Origin: JADLDB01 sp040752975
Lineage (GTDB): Bacteria; Myxococcota; Myxococcia; Myxococcales; Myxococcaceae
Reading direction: 5' to 3'
Assembly (NCBI GenBank): GCA_040752975.1
Contig: JBFMHF010000019.1
Coordinates: 1-64,000 of the forward strand
DNA length: 64,000 nucleotides
Position 1 is the first letter of the stretch. Every line of letters begins with the position of its first letter. This document shows positions 1 through 8,331 of this stretch, piece after piece. Both the position numbers and the translations under genes were made by a program. The notes below the pieces were generated by a model. The model ran no database searches, was not told the DNA's origin, and saw only the letters and a program-made list of their open reading frames with translations.

Positions 1-1012
1 CGTAGTTGAGGTCGAAGCTGCCCCGCACCATCGCGATGGCCTTCCCGTCGAGCCAGACGAAGTCGTCCACCGTGTAGCTCGTCGCCACGCCCACCACGTT
101 GCCACTCCGCTGCGTGAGCATCTGGTTACCGACGTCGTAGAAGAACTCCTCCAGCGAATCGAAGGGGTAGACCTTCAGCCGCCGACGGTTGAACGCGTCA
201 TAGCGGTACGAATAGTTGGCCGTCGCACTCCCCGCACGCGTGACGCCGACGGACTTCACGACGGTATCGAGACCGCTGCTGTCCGGCGCGTAACCCAGGT
301 CGGCGTACCACCAGTAGAAGGCCGTCGCCTTCCTGGACGTGCGGCCGTCCGCGTCGAAGAAGAGCGTCGGCCCCGAAAAGCGGCCGTTGCACTCGGGGTC
401 GGCGGACTGAGGCACCATCGACGAGAAGATCTCCTCTCGGTCCCCGGTCAGGTAGGTCACCGACCGCGTGCAACCATCCGCAGTGAAGCTGGTCAAATTG
501 CCGCGCCTGTCGTAGCCGTAACTCCGACTCGAACCGGGGGCAACCGGTTTGGTGATCACGGTGGAACCCGTCGAGGTGGACGAGGTGAGCCGCCGAGTGT
601 TGTCATACGTGAACAACTGACTGGTCTCTATCGTCTGCCCGAGTCGTTCAACGCACGTCTGCTCACGCCGCAACTCGTCGGCATTCCACGTGTACACCTG
701 CCGGAAGATGTCACCACCCAAGCCACTTCCGACGCCGTTCGAGACCAAGAGGGCACGCAGACGTCCTGTTCCGTCAACCTGCGGGCCCAGCGATGGGGGC
801 GAACACGCAATTTTGTTCACGCTGGCCTCGGGCGTGTCGCCCGGCGCGAGCGAGCCCTTGAAGTACTCGACCGTGTTGAAATTGGAGAGGTTGGCACCAG
901 TAGCCACTTCGTACTTGCGAACGCCGCCAAAGGGCTCCCACTCGATGTTGCGGACAATCGTGCGAATGGTGGGAGTCACAGTTGACGCATCCCAGAGCCC
1001 AACTTCAACCAC
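1..1012 (-). pseudogene. Rhs/YD-repeat protein, internal fragment
   Basis: Reading leftward, one uninterrupted frame runs from about 1012 to the left edge and carries Rhs-type YD repeats. Visible motifs include SYGYDRRGNLTSF, FTYDNTRRLT and NYSYRYDAFNRRRLKVYPF, then the Rhs core-like FVWLDGKAIAMVRGSFDLNY. Rhs proteins are large secreted or cell-surface shells that deliver a variable C-terminal toxin; the tip would lie left of the window. The Rhs-like reading frame stops at about 1012, where a recombinase stump begins on the other strand, and no credible start codon or signal sequence is present. It is therefore a 5'-truncated remnant. The family call is firm; the toxin type is unknown. Confidence 0.8.
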
Positions 1013-1283
1013 GGTCCACCTCATCGCCGCCCTCGGGGAGTTCGAGCGGGAGCTGATCCGCGACCGGGTCCGCTCGGGCCTCGCCCGGGTGAAGGCCACG
1101 GGCCGGACCCGCAGTGGCAAGCCGGTCGGCAGGCCCCGGCGCGGCGTCGACCTCGAAGCCGTGCAACGCCTCCGTGCCGCGGGCCGCAGCTGGCGGGAGG
1201 TCGCGGTCACCCTCCGGGTCCCGCGCCGGACGCTGGCCCGGGCCTGGGCGGGGCACAACCCCGACCCGGTTCAGGCCGCCTGA
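1013..1283 (+). pseudogene. serine recombinase (resolvase/invertase family), C-terminal stump
   Basis: The frame begins abruptly with VHLIAALGEFERELIRDRV, the helix E region typical of resolvase/invertase recombinases. It continues through GLARVKATGRTRSGKPVGRP into a C-terminal helix-turn-helix (about LRAAGRSWREVAVTLRVPRR). The catalytic N-terminal half with the active serine is missing; upstream of 1013 the sequence is Rhs coding on the other strand. The stump cannot catalyse recombination and marks a deletion or recombination scar. The family is clear from the conserved AAL-EFERELI motif. Confidence 0.78.
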
Positions 1284-1400
1284 GCCCCTCGGGGAACCCG
1301 GGTGGCGCGCAACGTTGAAGACGTGCGCCGGGGCCGCGGGTTACTGTGCGCCGTGGCGAAGACGAGACCGCGCCGACAGGCCGAGCCCCGGGACCCCGGC

Positions 1401-2123
1401 ATGGGCGTGTTCATCAGGTACCTGGAGCTGCAACGGGAGCAGGTGCCCGACTTCAACGTCTACCCGTTCGCCCTGCCGGTGGTGCGGCATCTCGAGCGCC
1501 TCGACTTCCACCCGAAGGTCACCTTCTTCGTGGGGGAGAACGGCAGCGGCAAGTCCACGCTCATCGAGGCGATCGCCGTGGCCGCCGGTTTCAACGCCGA
1601 GGGCGGCAGCCGCAACTTCCGGTTCGCCACCCGGCGAAGCGAATCCGAGCTGCACCGGCACCTGCGGCTTGTCCGTGGCGTGCGCCGACCCCGGACGGGC
1701 TACTTCCTCCGGGCCGAGAGCTTCTTCAACGTGGCCTCGGAGATTGAGAAGAACGACGACGCCATGGCCGGGCACGGCGGCGTCCTCCACCACGAGATGT
1801 CTCACGGCGAAGCCTTCCTGGCCCTCGTGCAACATCGGTTCTGGGCTGACGGGCTGTACCTGCTGGATGAGCCCGAGGCTGCCCTCTCACCGCAGCGCCA
1901 GCTCGCCCTGCTGAAGCTCATCCACGATCTCGTTCAGCGGCGCTGCCGGTTCATCGTCTCGACGCACTCGCCGCTGCTGCTCGCCTACCCAGACGCCCTC
2001 ATCTACCACCTGACCCCCCAGGGCATCGCCGAGGTCCCCTATGAAGAGACCGAGCACTACGTGCTGACCCGGGACTTCCTGCTCGACAGGGACCGCTACC
2101 TGCGGCGGCTCCTCGTGGAGTGA
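1401..2123 (+). CDS. AAA/ABC-type ATPase, stand-alone (COG3910-like)
   Basis: A compact ATPase of about 240 residues. It has a Walker A motif GENGSGKST (near residue 50), a signature-like MSHGE, a Walker B motif LYLLDEPEAAL, and an H-loop STHSPLLLAYP. This is the layout of the predicted ATPase family related to SMC/RecF-like and ABC ATPases without membrane segments. I place the start at the ATG at 1401 (MGVFIRYLEL); the frame is open further upstream to 1302 but that extension looks non-coding. Its neighbours are mobile-element debris and its partner, if any, is not visible. Its 3' end overlaps the convergent small gene by 28 bp. Its role is unknown; relatives are often found in variable regions. 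Confidence 0.75.
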   Translation: MGVFIRYLELQREQVPDFNVYPFALPVVRHLERLDFHPKVTFFVGENGSGKSTLIEAIAVAAGFNAEGGSRNFRFATRRSESELHRHLRLVRGVRRPRTGYFLRAESFFNVASEIEKNDDAMAGHGGVLHHEMSHGEAFLALVQHRFWADGLYLLDEPEAALSPQRQLALLKLIHDLVQRRCRFIVSTHSPLLLAYPDALIYHLTPQGIAEVPYEETEHYVLTRDFLLDRDRYLRRLLVE

Positions 2124-2611
2124 CGAGAAGATCTTGGAGCTGGTGGCGACTCCGAGAGCCCGGCAATCTTTCGCGCCCTTGAGATGGCTCGGTCGATCTC
2201 CTCCGAGGTCGCCGACCGATCACGTCGTCGCCGGCTACGGCTCACGATGTCGTCGATCTGCGTCTGCACGTCCCGCAGCCCCGCAGGCGAGCCACGGGCT
2301 GCCTCTGCCGACAGCACGCAGACCAGAAGTCTCCGGTCCATCGTTGTGAACCCCAACTTCTTCATGCGCCGGAGGTAGCGGGCGAAGGTCGGCCACGGGG
2401 CCTTGCTGGTCACCATCAGGTACAGGTAGTCCTCGGTGAACCGCCGCTGGATCTCCACGCGCTCAAACTGGCTGCGGGCCTCCTTGACGTACTGCCGTTC
2501 GAGCGCCCGGTAGGCCCGGAGCTTCTCGTCTACGGGCTTCCCCCGGAGCGCCAGGAACAGGCGGTCACGGCCCTGCCCCCATCGGAGGGAGCGTTCCTCA
2601 CTGGACTCCAC
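2096..2611 (-). CDS. hypothetical protein next to the cas3 chimera (possible immunity-type protein)
   Basis: A 171-residue, highly charged protein starting at a GTG at 2611. That start lies 3 bp after the stop of the preceding frame and has an AGGAG ribosome-binding site about 8 nt upstream, so it is probably translationally coupled. The centre (FTEDYLYLMV, APWPTFARYLRRMKKLGF, MDRRLLVCVLSAEA) looks like a folded helical protein; the last 20 or so residues are Arg/Ser rich and may be spurious. I do not recognise the family. A small gene placed directly behind a cysteine-rich C-terminal tail is the usual arrangement of a toxin tip with its immunity gene, but that is inference only. Confidence 0.5.
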   Translation of the reverse strand: MESSEERSLRWGQGRDRLFLALRGKPVDEKLRAYRALERQYVKEARSQFERVEIQRRFTEDYLYLMVTSKAPWPTFARYLRRMKKLGFTTMDRRLLVCVLSAEAARGSPAGLRDVQTQIDDIVSRSRRRRDRSATSEEIDRAISRARKIAGLSESPPAPRSSRHSTRSRRR

Positions 2612-2613
2612 GG

Positions 2614-4848
2614 CTACGCTCCTGGGCAGGGCACGCGGCCCTTCATCGTCGGGATGCTCGCCGGCCAGAAGCCGTGCGAGGTGCAGTAGTTCAGGCACGC
2701 GCCGCACAAGGTCTGCCCGGCGACATTCCCCGGCTTGCCACCGCCGCCGGCTTCGATGCACTGTGACCCATCAGCGACACCGGGATGACGGAGGCCATCG
2801 GGTCGCGCACCCTCCGAGAGTTCGGGAGGTCGCGCACGTATGGCAGGCCGGAGGATTTTCAACGAGCAGGACGCACGGCGGTGCCTGGCGGCAGCGCGCT
2901 CATGGCGGTGGAGCCGACCTGCGCGCTGCAGCATCAGGTCGACTGGCGCGAGGTCCGTGTGTAGTTCATCGAAGTCGAGGTCAAGACTCTGCTCCACCAC
3001 CTGCGTCGCCACCAGGACGCGCCCGCCTGCAGGTGCATCTCGCCCGAAGCGGCTCAACACGGTCCGCTCGATGACCGAGCGGTCGCACGCACGAAAGCGC
3101 GCGTGAAACAGGCACTTCTCCGTCTCGCCGGCTCGAGCGGCGACGGCGTGCCACGCCGCTTGTGCCTCACGCACCGTATTTCGGATCCAAACCACTCGCG
3201 CACCAGCTGCGGCTGCACGGGCGAGCCGGTCGGCGACCGAGTCGGTGGCCTCACCATCGTCACTGCGATGCTCGAGAATTTCGAGCTGCAGCGTCTTCAC
3301 TGGCCCGGTCTCGTCAACATGCAGGGACTGCGTCTCGCGCTCGGTCGCCACGGTGACCAGCGGATACGGATCGCGCACTGCGTCGGCGAGGGGTGCTAAT
3401 GCCACCTCGTCGTATTGGCCAGCGCCCCGACGCCACGCCGCCACCAACTCGGAGCGGCGAACACTGGGGAGCGTTGCGGAGAGCAAGACGACCGGCACGC
3501 GGAGGGCGCCCATCCACTCGAGGAGGAGCTCGAGCAGGACGTTCATGTACGCGTCGTACGCGTGCACCTCGTCGACGATGAGCACGTTACGAGAGAGCCC
3601 GAACATCCGGACGAACTGGTGACGGATGGTGAGCGCCGCCTGCAGCGCCTGGTCGATGGTGCCCACGCCCAACTGGGCCAGGAGCACCCTCTTGCGATTC
3701 AGCAGCCAGCGCGCACACGCCACGGAAGCCTCAGCAGCATCCGCGTCACGCTGCCGAAGCCCAGCTCGAACGATGGAGCGAAGCAGTGGATGCCTGGCGG
3801 CTCGTCCATGCGCGAGGGCCAACTGCACTTCCCCGGTCGAGAACAGTCGCTCCGCGACGTCGCGAACGCGAGCGAACATGGCGTTCGAGGTTGCCATGGT
3901 CGGGAGGCAAACGGTGACACCGTCTCCAAGTCCCGCAGCGAGGAAGCGAGAAGCGAGGGCGAGGGATGCTTCAGTCTTCCCCTTACCCATCTCGGCCTCG
4001 ATTAGCGTGAGACTGGGGCGGTCAGCCGGGACGCGGTCCATCAGGGTTTGGACGTCACGAGGCGTGAATCCTGGGAAGAGGGTCGCGAATCCTCCGGCGC
4101 CCGGCCCTACCCGAGTGAGGCCTGCGGCCCTGGTTGCATTGGACGCGGACGTCAACGCAGCTTGCCAGTACTCTGCCGGCTCCGGAACGTCAGCGCGGTA
4201 CGGGAAGAACTCGACGTTTGAACCCAGCCAGTCGGCAACGGTGCATAGACCGGCGAGCTGCTGCACCAGCGGCCCCGACACGATGCCGGTCCATGGCAAA
4301 CGGGCGCCCACCTGCGCGAAGAAGTCGGCGATGGTCGTGAGAAACGCCGCTCGAGCCGCCTCATCCTCGCCGCGAATGGATCGGGGGTATGGATAGGGTG
4401 CCGGCTCGTCCCGGCTGGGCAGCACGCCGTGGTGACCGCACACCGCGCGGATCAAGGGGAAGGCTCTCTCACCCAGAGTCCGGGCCCACAGATGACGTTC
4501 CGTGGGACGAGCCTCGAGCTGTCGGAAGCCTTCGGTCCCGTGGTCGTACGGGCCGCACGCGAGCTGAGCCGTATGAGGTCGCAGTCGGTTCGCAACGGCG
4601 GGCGCCTTCCGCTGGAAGCGCGTGTCGATCTTCCCGATGTCGTGCAGCGCGACGACCGAGGCGATCGTGGGCACGACCGCGTCAGTTGAAAGCCCAGTTG
4701 ACCGCGCAAAGCGTTCGCAGAGAGGTGAATTCTCCCGGAGCAGGACGGCGGCGCAGGCGGCGACGTCGAGCGAATGCAGGAGGACGGGATGGTGTCCCCC
4801 GAGGACGGGGTCCGCCTTCGCCCAGTACTGCTCAAGCCTCTCTCGCAT
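2614..4848 (-). pseudogene. cas3: CRISPR-associated helicase/nuclease Cas3, C-terminus replaced
   Basis: The N-terminus has the Cas3 HD nuclease (GGHHPVLLHSLDVA, VVALHDIGKIDTRF). The SF2 helicase follows: Walker A region EAEMGKGKTEASL, DEVH box in LIVDEVHAYDAYMNVLL, SATLP, and motif VI DLMLQRAGRLHRHER. The DEVHAYDAYM wording resembles type I-E Cas3. In Cascade immunity Cas3 unwinds and degrades the target. After motif VI, near 2890, the sequence stops resembling Cas3 and ends in a Cys-rich tail (LCGACLNYCTSHGFWPASI), so the Cas3 C-terminal domain is missing. I chose the ATG at 4848 (MRERLEQYWAKAD); an upstream ATG at 4881 is possible. No cas5-8, cas1/2 or array is nearby, so interference function is unlikely. 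Confidence 0.85.
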
Positions 4849-5315
4849 CCCTGCTCGCCCCTCTCTGCTCGACCACACCACGCCGGTATGACGGCTGAGG
4901 ACACAGGCCTGCTCGCGTCATCCCGTTCGCGGCGCGGAAGCTACCACCCGAAGACCCTTTCGCCGGCATCATCTTGACGGTCCCAAGTTCACAAACCTCG
5001 CAGCTCCCCCGGATGCAGCAAATCGTGGCCGTCGACGGCACAGACCAGGACTGTGACCTCAGGAGCCCGACGTCGTTGCTGTACTCGGTAAACCGTGTGC
5101 CGGCGCCTGCCCTCTCGACGTCATCGTTCCCCGTTTTCCCATGCAAGCGGGCCCGGAGACGCATCACGACTCTCGAGCCAGCGCGAGCGGCGACCCGGCG
5201 GAGTCGGAGTCGACATGACCCCCGGTACGCCACTTGTCGCCGGACGAGAAACGCGGTGAAGCTGCTGGGCGCCCCCAAGATGGCCCAGAGGTGCTGGAGA
5301 CGCAGTCCCTAGCTA
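4849..5315. other. intergenic stretch upstream of cas3, no gene seen
   Basis: About 470 bases between the cas3 start and the tRNA-Gly terminator. The short open frames here have compositions unlike neighbouring proteins and no recognisable motif. I see no CRISPR repeats, no leader and no convincing cas gene. It presumably contains the former cas3 promoter and the integration junction next to the tRNA gene. Confidence 0.5.
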
Positions 5316-5347
5316 GAAAACAAAAAGCCCCTGTTTCCATGGGGCTT
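5316..5347 (-). terminator. Rho-independent terminator downstream of tRNA-Gly
   Basis: On the leftward strand a 7-bp stem AAGCCCC/GGGGCTT (5347-5341 with 5331-5325) with a 10-nt loop is followed by a T-rich run (TTTTTG TTTTC). It lies 5 bp after the tRNA 3' end, as expected for tRNA termination. Confidence 0.8.
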
Positions 5348-5351
5348 GATG

Positions 5352-5423
5352 AGCGGGAAAAGGGATTTGAACCCTCGACCCCCGCCTTGGCAAGGCGATG
5401 CTCTACCGCTGAGCTATTCCCGC
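5352..5423 (-). tRNA. tRNA-Gly (anticodon GCC)
   Basis: A complete 72-nt cloverleaf on the minus strand. The acceptor stem is GCGGGAA/TTCCCGC, the D-arm contains AGCTCAGCGGTAGAGC, the anticodon loop CTTGCCAAG reads GCC, and the T-arm is GAGGGTTCAAATCCCTT. The discriminator base is U and CCA is not encoded. Its 3' end faces the accessory segment to the left, which fits use of this tRNA as an integration site. Confidence 0.95.
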
Positions 5424-5485
5424 TGATGACTGCGCCTGGAGCGACGGTTGACGTACCCGGACCCTGACCGAGGCGTCAAGCGGCC

Positions 5486-6448
5486 CTACTTCCGGCACAT
5501 CGCGCGCGCGGCGTAGCTGACGATCACGTCCGCCCCGGCGCGCTTGATCGACACCAGCGACTCGTCGACGGCGCGCTCGAAGTCGATCAGCCCGGCGTCC
5601 CCCGCCGCCCGCATCATCGCGTACTCCCCCGACACCTGGTACGCGAAGAGCGGGACGTCGGTGGCCTCACGGGCATCGCGGAGCAGATCGAGGTTGGTCA
5701 TGGCCGGCTTCACCAGGAGGGCGTCGGCGCCCTCTTCCACGTCGGCGAGCAGCTCCCGCCGGGCTTCACGCCGGTTGTTCGCCGGCATCTGGTAGCTCTT
5801 GCGATCGCCGAAGCTGGGCGCCGAGTGCGCCGCCTCGCGGAACGGCCCGTAGAAGGCCGACGCCATCTTGATCGCGTACGAGAGGATCGCCGTCTGCTGA
5901 AAGCCGCTCTCGTCCAACGCCCCACGAATCGCCCGCACCCGCCCGTCCATCATGTCCGAGGGGCACACGAAGTCGACGCCCCACTTCGCCAGCAGCACCG
6001 ACATCTCCGAGAGCACCGTCACCGACTCGTCGTTGAGGATCTCCCCGTCCTTCACCAGGCCGCAGTGGCCGTGCGTGGTGTACGCGCAGAGGCACACGTC
6101 GACGAAGAGCGGCAGCTCGGGCGCCGTGGCCTTCACTTCCTTCACCGCGGCCTCCAGCGGCGCGAGCTGCTTGTCGAGGCCCTTCCCGTCGTCGCGCTTG
6201 TGATCCGGCACGCCGAACAACATCACCCCACCCACCCCGCCCTTCGCGAGCTGCTGCACCTCTTCGCGCAGCATGTCCGGCGAGAGCTGCCACAGCCCCA
6301 GGCCCGGCCGCGTCTCCGCTTTCTGCCCCTTGCCGGGCACCACGAAGAAGGGCTGCACGAGATCTCCCGGCGTCACCGACACCTCGGAGAAGAGGGCGCG
6401 CATCGACGGCGTACGGCGCAGACGGCGCAGACGGACGGGGAGGCTCAT
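5486..6448 (-). CDS. hemB: porphobilinogen synthase (delta-aminolevulinate dehydratase)
   Basis: Condenses two 5-aminolevulinate molecules into porphobilinogen in the cytoplasm. The 320-residue length is normal for the family. The metal site has three cysteines in DVCLCAYTTHGHCG, indicating a Zn-dependent form. The two active-site lysines lie in SYAIKMASAFYGPFR and LLVKPAM. The ATG at 6448 follows the hemD stop by 3 bp, so hemD and hemB form a two-gene leftward operon. Together with the divergent hem genes it completes the route from glutamyl-tRNA to haem within about 11.6 kb. Confidence 0.97.
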   Translation of the reverse strand: MSLPVRLRRLRRTPSMRALFSEVSVTPGDLVQPFFVVPGKGQKAETRPGLGLWQLSPDMLREEVQQLAKGGVGGVMLFGVPDHKRDDGKGLDKQLAPLEAAVKEVKATAPELPLFVDVCLCAYTTHGHCGLVKDGEILNDESVTVLSEMSVLLAKWGVDFVCPSDMMDGRVRAIRGALDESGFQQTAILSYAIKMASAFYGPFREAAHSAPSFGDRKSYQMPANNRREARRELLADVEEGADALLVKPAMTNLDLLRDAREATDVPLFAYQVSGEYAMMRAAGDAGLIDFERAVDESLVSIKRAGADVIVSYAARAMCRK

Positions 6449-6451
6449 GGC

Positions 6452-7201
6452 TTACCGCTCCTTGTTCGACACGATCGTTTCCACCACCGAAGACTCGGCG
6501 ACTTCCCCTTCGGGCCAGCCCTCGGGCCGGCCGACGTTCCACGCGCGCACCGTCGACGCGCCAAAGCACACCACGCGATCCGCCGGCCGCGATCCCTTCG
6601 GACACGCCGCCAGAAAGGCCTTTACCGCCGACGGGCTGGAGAAGGTCAGGCTGTACGGCAAGCGAAGGAAGGGCTCCAGGCGATCCTCGAGGCCCTCCGC
6701 CGACTTCGTCTCGTACACCACCGCGCGATCCACCGGCCCCACCGTCTTGAGCAGCGCGACCGCGTTCTCCTGCTCGGCGGCGCTGAAGCCCGCGTCGCTC
6801 GTCGGGTAGCGAACGTGCCAACTCGGCCGCCCCTGCGCCTGCCACGCCGCCACCAGCGTCCGCGCCAACTCCTCGGCCCCACCGCGCGCCCAGAAGTCGA
6901 CCGGATGGCCGTGCGCTTCCAGCCAGGCCCGCGTCGCCGGCGCCGTCGCCGCGATCATCCCCGGCGCGTCCTTCGAGCGCCACGCGTCTCCAGGTGGAAT
7001 CGCCGTCGCCGCCCGCCGGCTGGTAATGAAGAGCACCGGCGTCCCCTCGCGCGCAGGCCACTCCGGCCACGGCCTGGCGACGAACTCGATGCACGGGACG
7101 GACGCCCACTTCACGCCGGCCTTCGACAACAGCTCGGCCTCCGCGGCGGCGTCCTCCGCCTCGCGCGTCAACAGCCAGGTGGTCTCCACCGGCACGTCCA
7201 T
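6452..7201 (-). CDS. hemD: uroporphyrinogen-III synthase
   Basis: Cyclises hydroxymethylbilane to uroporphyrinogen III with D-ring inversion. The family is poorly conserved, but the 249-residue length, the two-lobe pattern (FITSRRAATAI in the first lobe; SLTFSSPSAVKAFL and VVCFGASTVRAW in the second) and the position beside hemB support the call. I favour the ATG at 7201 (MDVPVETTWLLT), preceded by AAAGGAAG; a GTG at 7222 would add seven residues. It is the first gene of the leftward hem unit, divergent from hemE. Confidence 0.87.
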   Translation of the reverse strand: MDVPVETTWLLTREAEDAAAEAELLSKAGVKWASVPCIEFVARPWPEWPAREGTPVLFITSRRAATAIPPGDAWRSKDAPGMIAATAPATRAWLEAHGHPVDFWARGGAEELARTLVAAWQAQGRPSWHVRYPTSDAGFSAAEQENAVALLKTVGPVDRAVVYETKSAEGLEDRLEPFLRLPYSLTFSSPSAVKAFLAACPKGSRPADRVVCFGASTVRAWNVGRPEGWPEGEVAESSVVETIVSNKER

Positions 7202-7239
7202 CTCCGCGCTTCCTTTGCACACTCACCGCTGGCCCGCCC

Positions 7240-7259
7240 CACCACATGACAATGTGGTG
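7240..7259. promoter_or_regulatory. perfect inverted repeat between divergent hem operons
   Basis: The sequence CACCACAT-GACA-ATGTGGTG is an 8-bp perfect palindrome with a 4-bp spacer. It sits in the short gap between the hemD start (7201) and the hemE start (7297), so both transcription units must start close to it. It looks like the operator of a dimeric regulator. The cognate protein is not known; the response regulator in the same locus is a candidate, although OmpR-type regulators usually bind direct repeats. A possible -35/-10 pair for hemE (GTGACA at 7257, TAGATG at 7278) would overlap it but is weak. Confidence 0.5.
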
Positions 7260-7296
7260 ACACAGATCAAGCGCGGGTAGATGAGAAATCCCCGGC

Positions 7297-8331
7297 ATGA
7301 ACTCCCGCGCGCGCTTCCTCGCAGCCCTCCGTGGTGAGGCCGTCGATCGTCCCCCCGTGTGGCTGATGCGCCAGGCGGGCCGCTACCTTCCCCAGTACCG
7401 CGAGGTGCGACGCCAGCACGGCTTCTGGGACGTCTGCCACCAGCCCGAGCTGTCGACGAAGGTGGCGCTGGAGCCGCTCGATCGCTTCGCCCTCGACGCG
7501 GCGATCGTCTTCTCCGACATCCTCACCGTGCCGGAGGCGCTGGGGCTGGGCGTCACGTTTGGTCCCGGCGAAGGCCCCCGCATCGCCAACACGCTGTCGA
7601 CGGCGGCGGATCTCTCGGCGTGGAAGACCGAAGGGGCCGTGCAGCGGCTGGCCTTCGTGAGCGAGGCGGTGCGGCACCTGCGGGCCACGCTCCAGGATCG
7701 CTACGGCATCCTCGGCTTCTCGGGCGCGCCCTTCACCCTGTTCGCCTACGCCACGGAGGGAGGCGGCAGCGACGACTTCGCGAAGGCGCGCGTGATGCTG
7801 CACCAGCAGCCGTGGCTGGCCGAGAAGGCGCTGGGCATCCTCGCCGACGTGGCCGCGGAGTACCTGGCAGCCCAGGCCGACGCCGGCGCCGACTGCGTGC
7901 AGCTCTTCGACACGTGGGGCGGGCTGCTCGACGCCGAGGACTACGCGCGCTTCTGCGTCCCGGCGATCCGCCGCATCACCGATCCCCTCACGACGAAGGG
8001 CGTGCCGGTGCTGCTCTTCGTGCGCGGTGGACAGCACCTGCTGCCCGTGCTCGCGGACACCGGCGCGCAGGGCTTCAGCCTCGACTGGCGCGTCGACTGG
8101 CGTGAAGCCCGCACGCGCTTCCCGAAGGCTGTGCTCCAGGGCAACGTCGACCCGATCCTCTTGATGGCCGGCGCCGACGTGGCGCGCGACCGCGTGAGGC
8201 ACCTCCTGTCCGCCATGCTGGAGACGAGCCAGTACCGGCGCTGCATCGTCAACCTGGGGCACGGCATCCACAAGGACACCAACCCAGACGCCGTGCAGGC
8301 TTTCTGCGACGAGGTGGCGCGTCATGCCTGA
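7297..8331 (+). CDS. hemE: uroporphyrinogen decarboxylase
   Basis: Decarboxylates the four acetate side chains of uroporphyrinogen III to give coproporphyrinogen III. The 344-residue protein has the family N-terminal signature PPVWLMRQAGRYLPQY, a substrate-binding Asp in FSDILTVPEALG, and the C-terminal VNLGHGI(HK)D-type segment (VNLGHGIHKDTNPD). It is the first gene of the rightward hem operon and overlaps hemG by 8 bp. The downstream genes follow with overlaps, so a promoter in 7202-7296 probably drives the whole set. Confidence 0.98.
   Translation: MNSRARFLAALRGEAVDRPPVWLMRQAGRYLPQYREVRRQHGFWDVCHQPELSTKVALEPLDRFALDAAIVFSDILTVPEALGLGVTFGPGEGPRIANTLSTAADLSAWKTEGAVQRLAFVSEAVRHLRATLQDRYGILGFSGAPFTLFAYATEGGGSDDFAKARVMLHQQPWLAEKALGILADVAAEYLAAQADAGADCVQLFDTWGGLLDAEDYARFCVPAIRRITDPLTTKGVPVLLFVRGGQHLLPVLADTGAQGFSLDWRVDWREARTRFPKAVLQGNVDPILLMAGADVARDRVRHLLSAMLETSQYRRCIVNLGHGIHKDTNPDAVQAFCDEVARHA

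Noticed and set aside
1302..1400. Upstream start for the lone ATPase, adding 33 residues
   Set aside because: The extension is Arg-rich and lacks fold-like features; MGVFIRYLEL at 1401 matches the expected beginning of the ATPase domain.
4832..5278. A possible 148-residue leftward gene between cas3 and the tRNA
   Set aside because: It overlaps the cas3 start, has no recognisable motif or ribosome site, and its composition looks random.
1..5351. A CRISPR array associated with cas3
   Set aside because: I looked on both strands for regularly spaced direct repeats of 20-40 bases and saw none.
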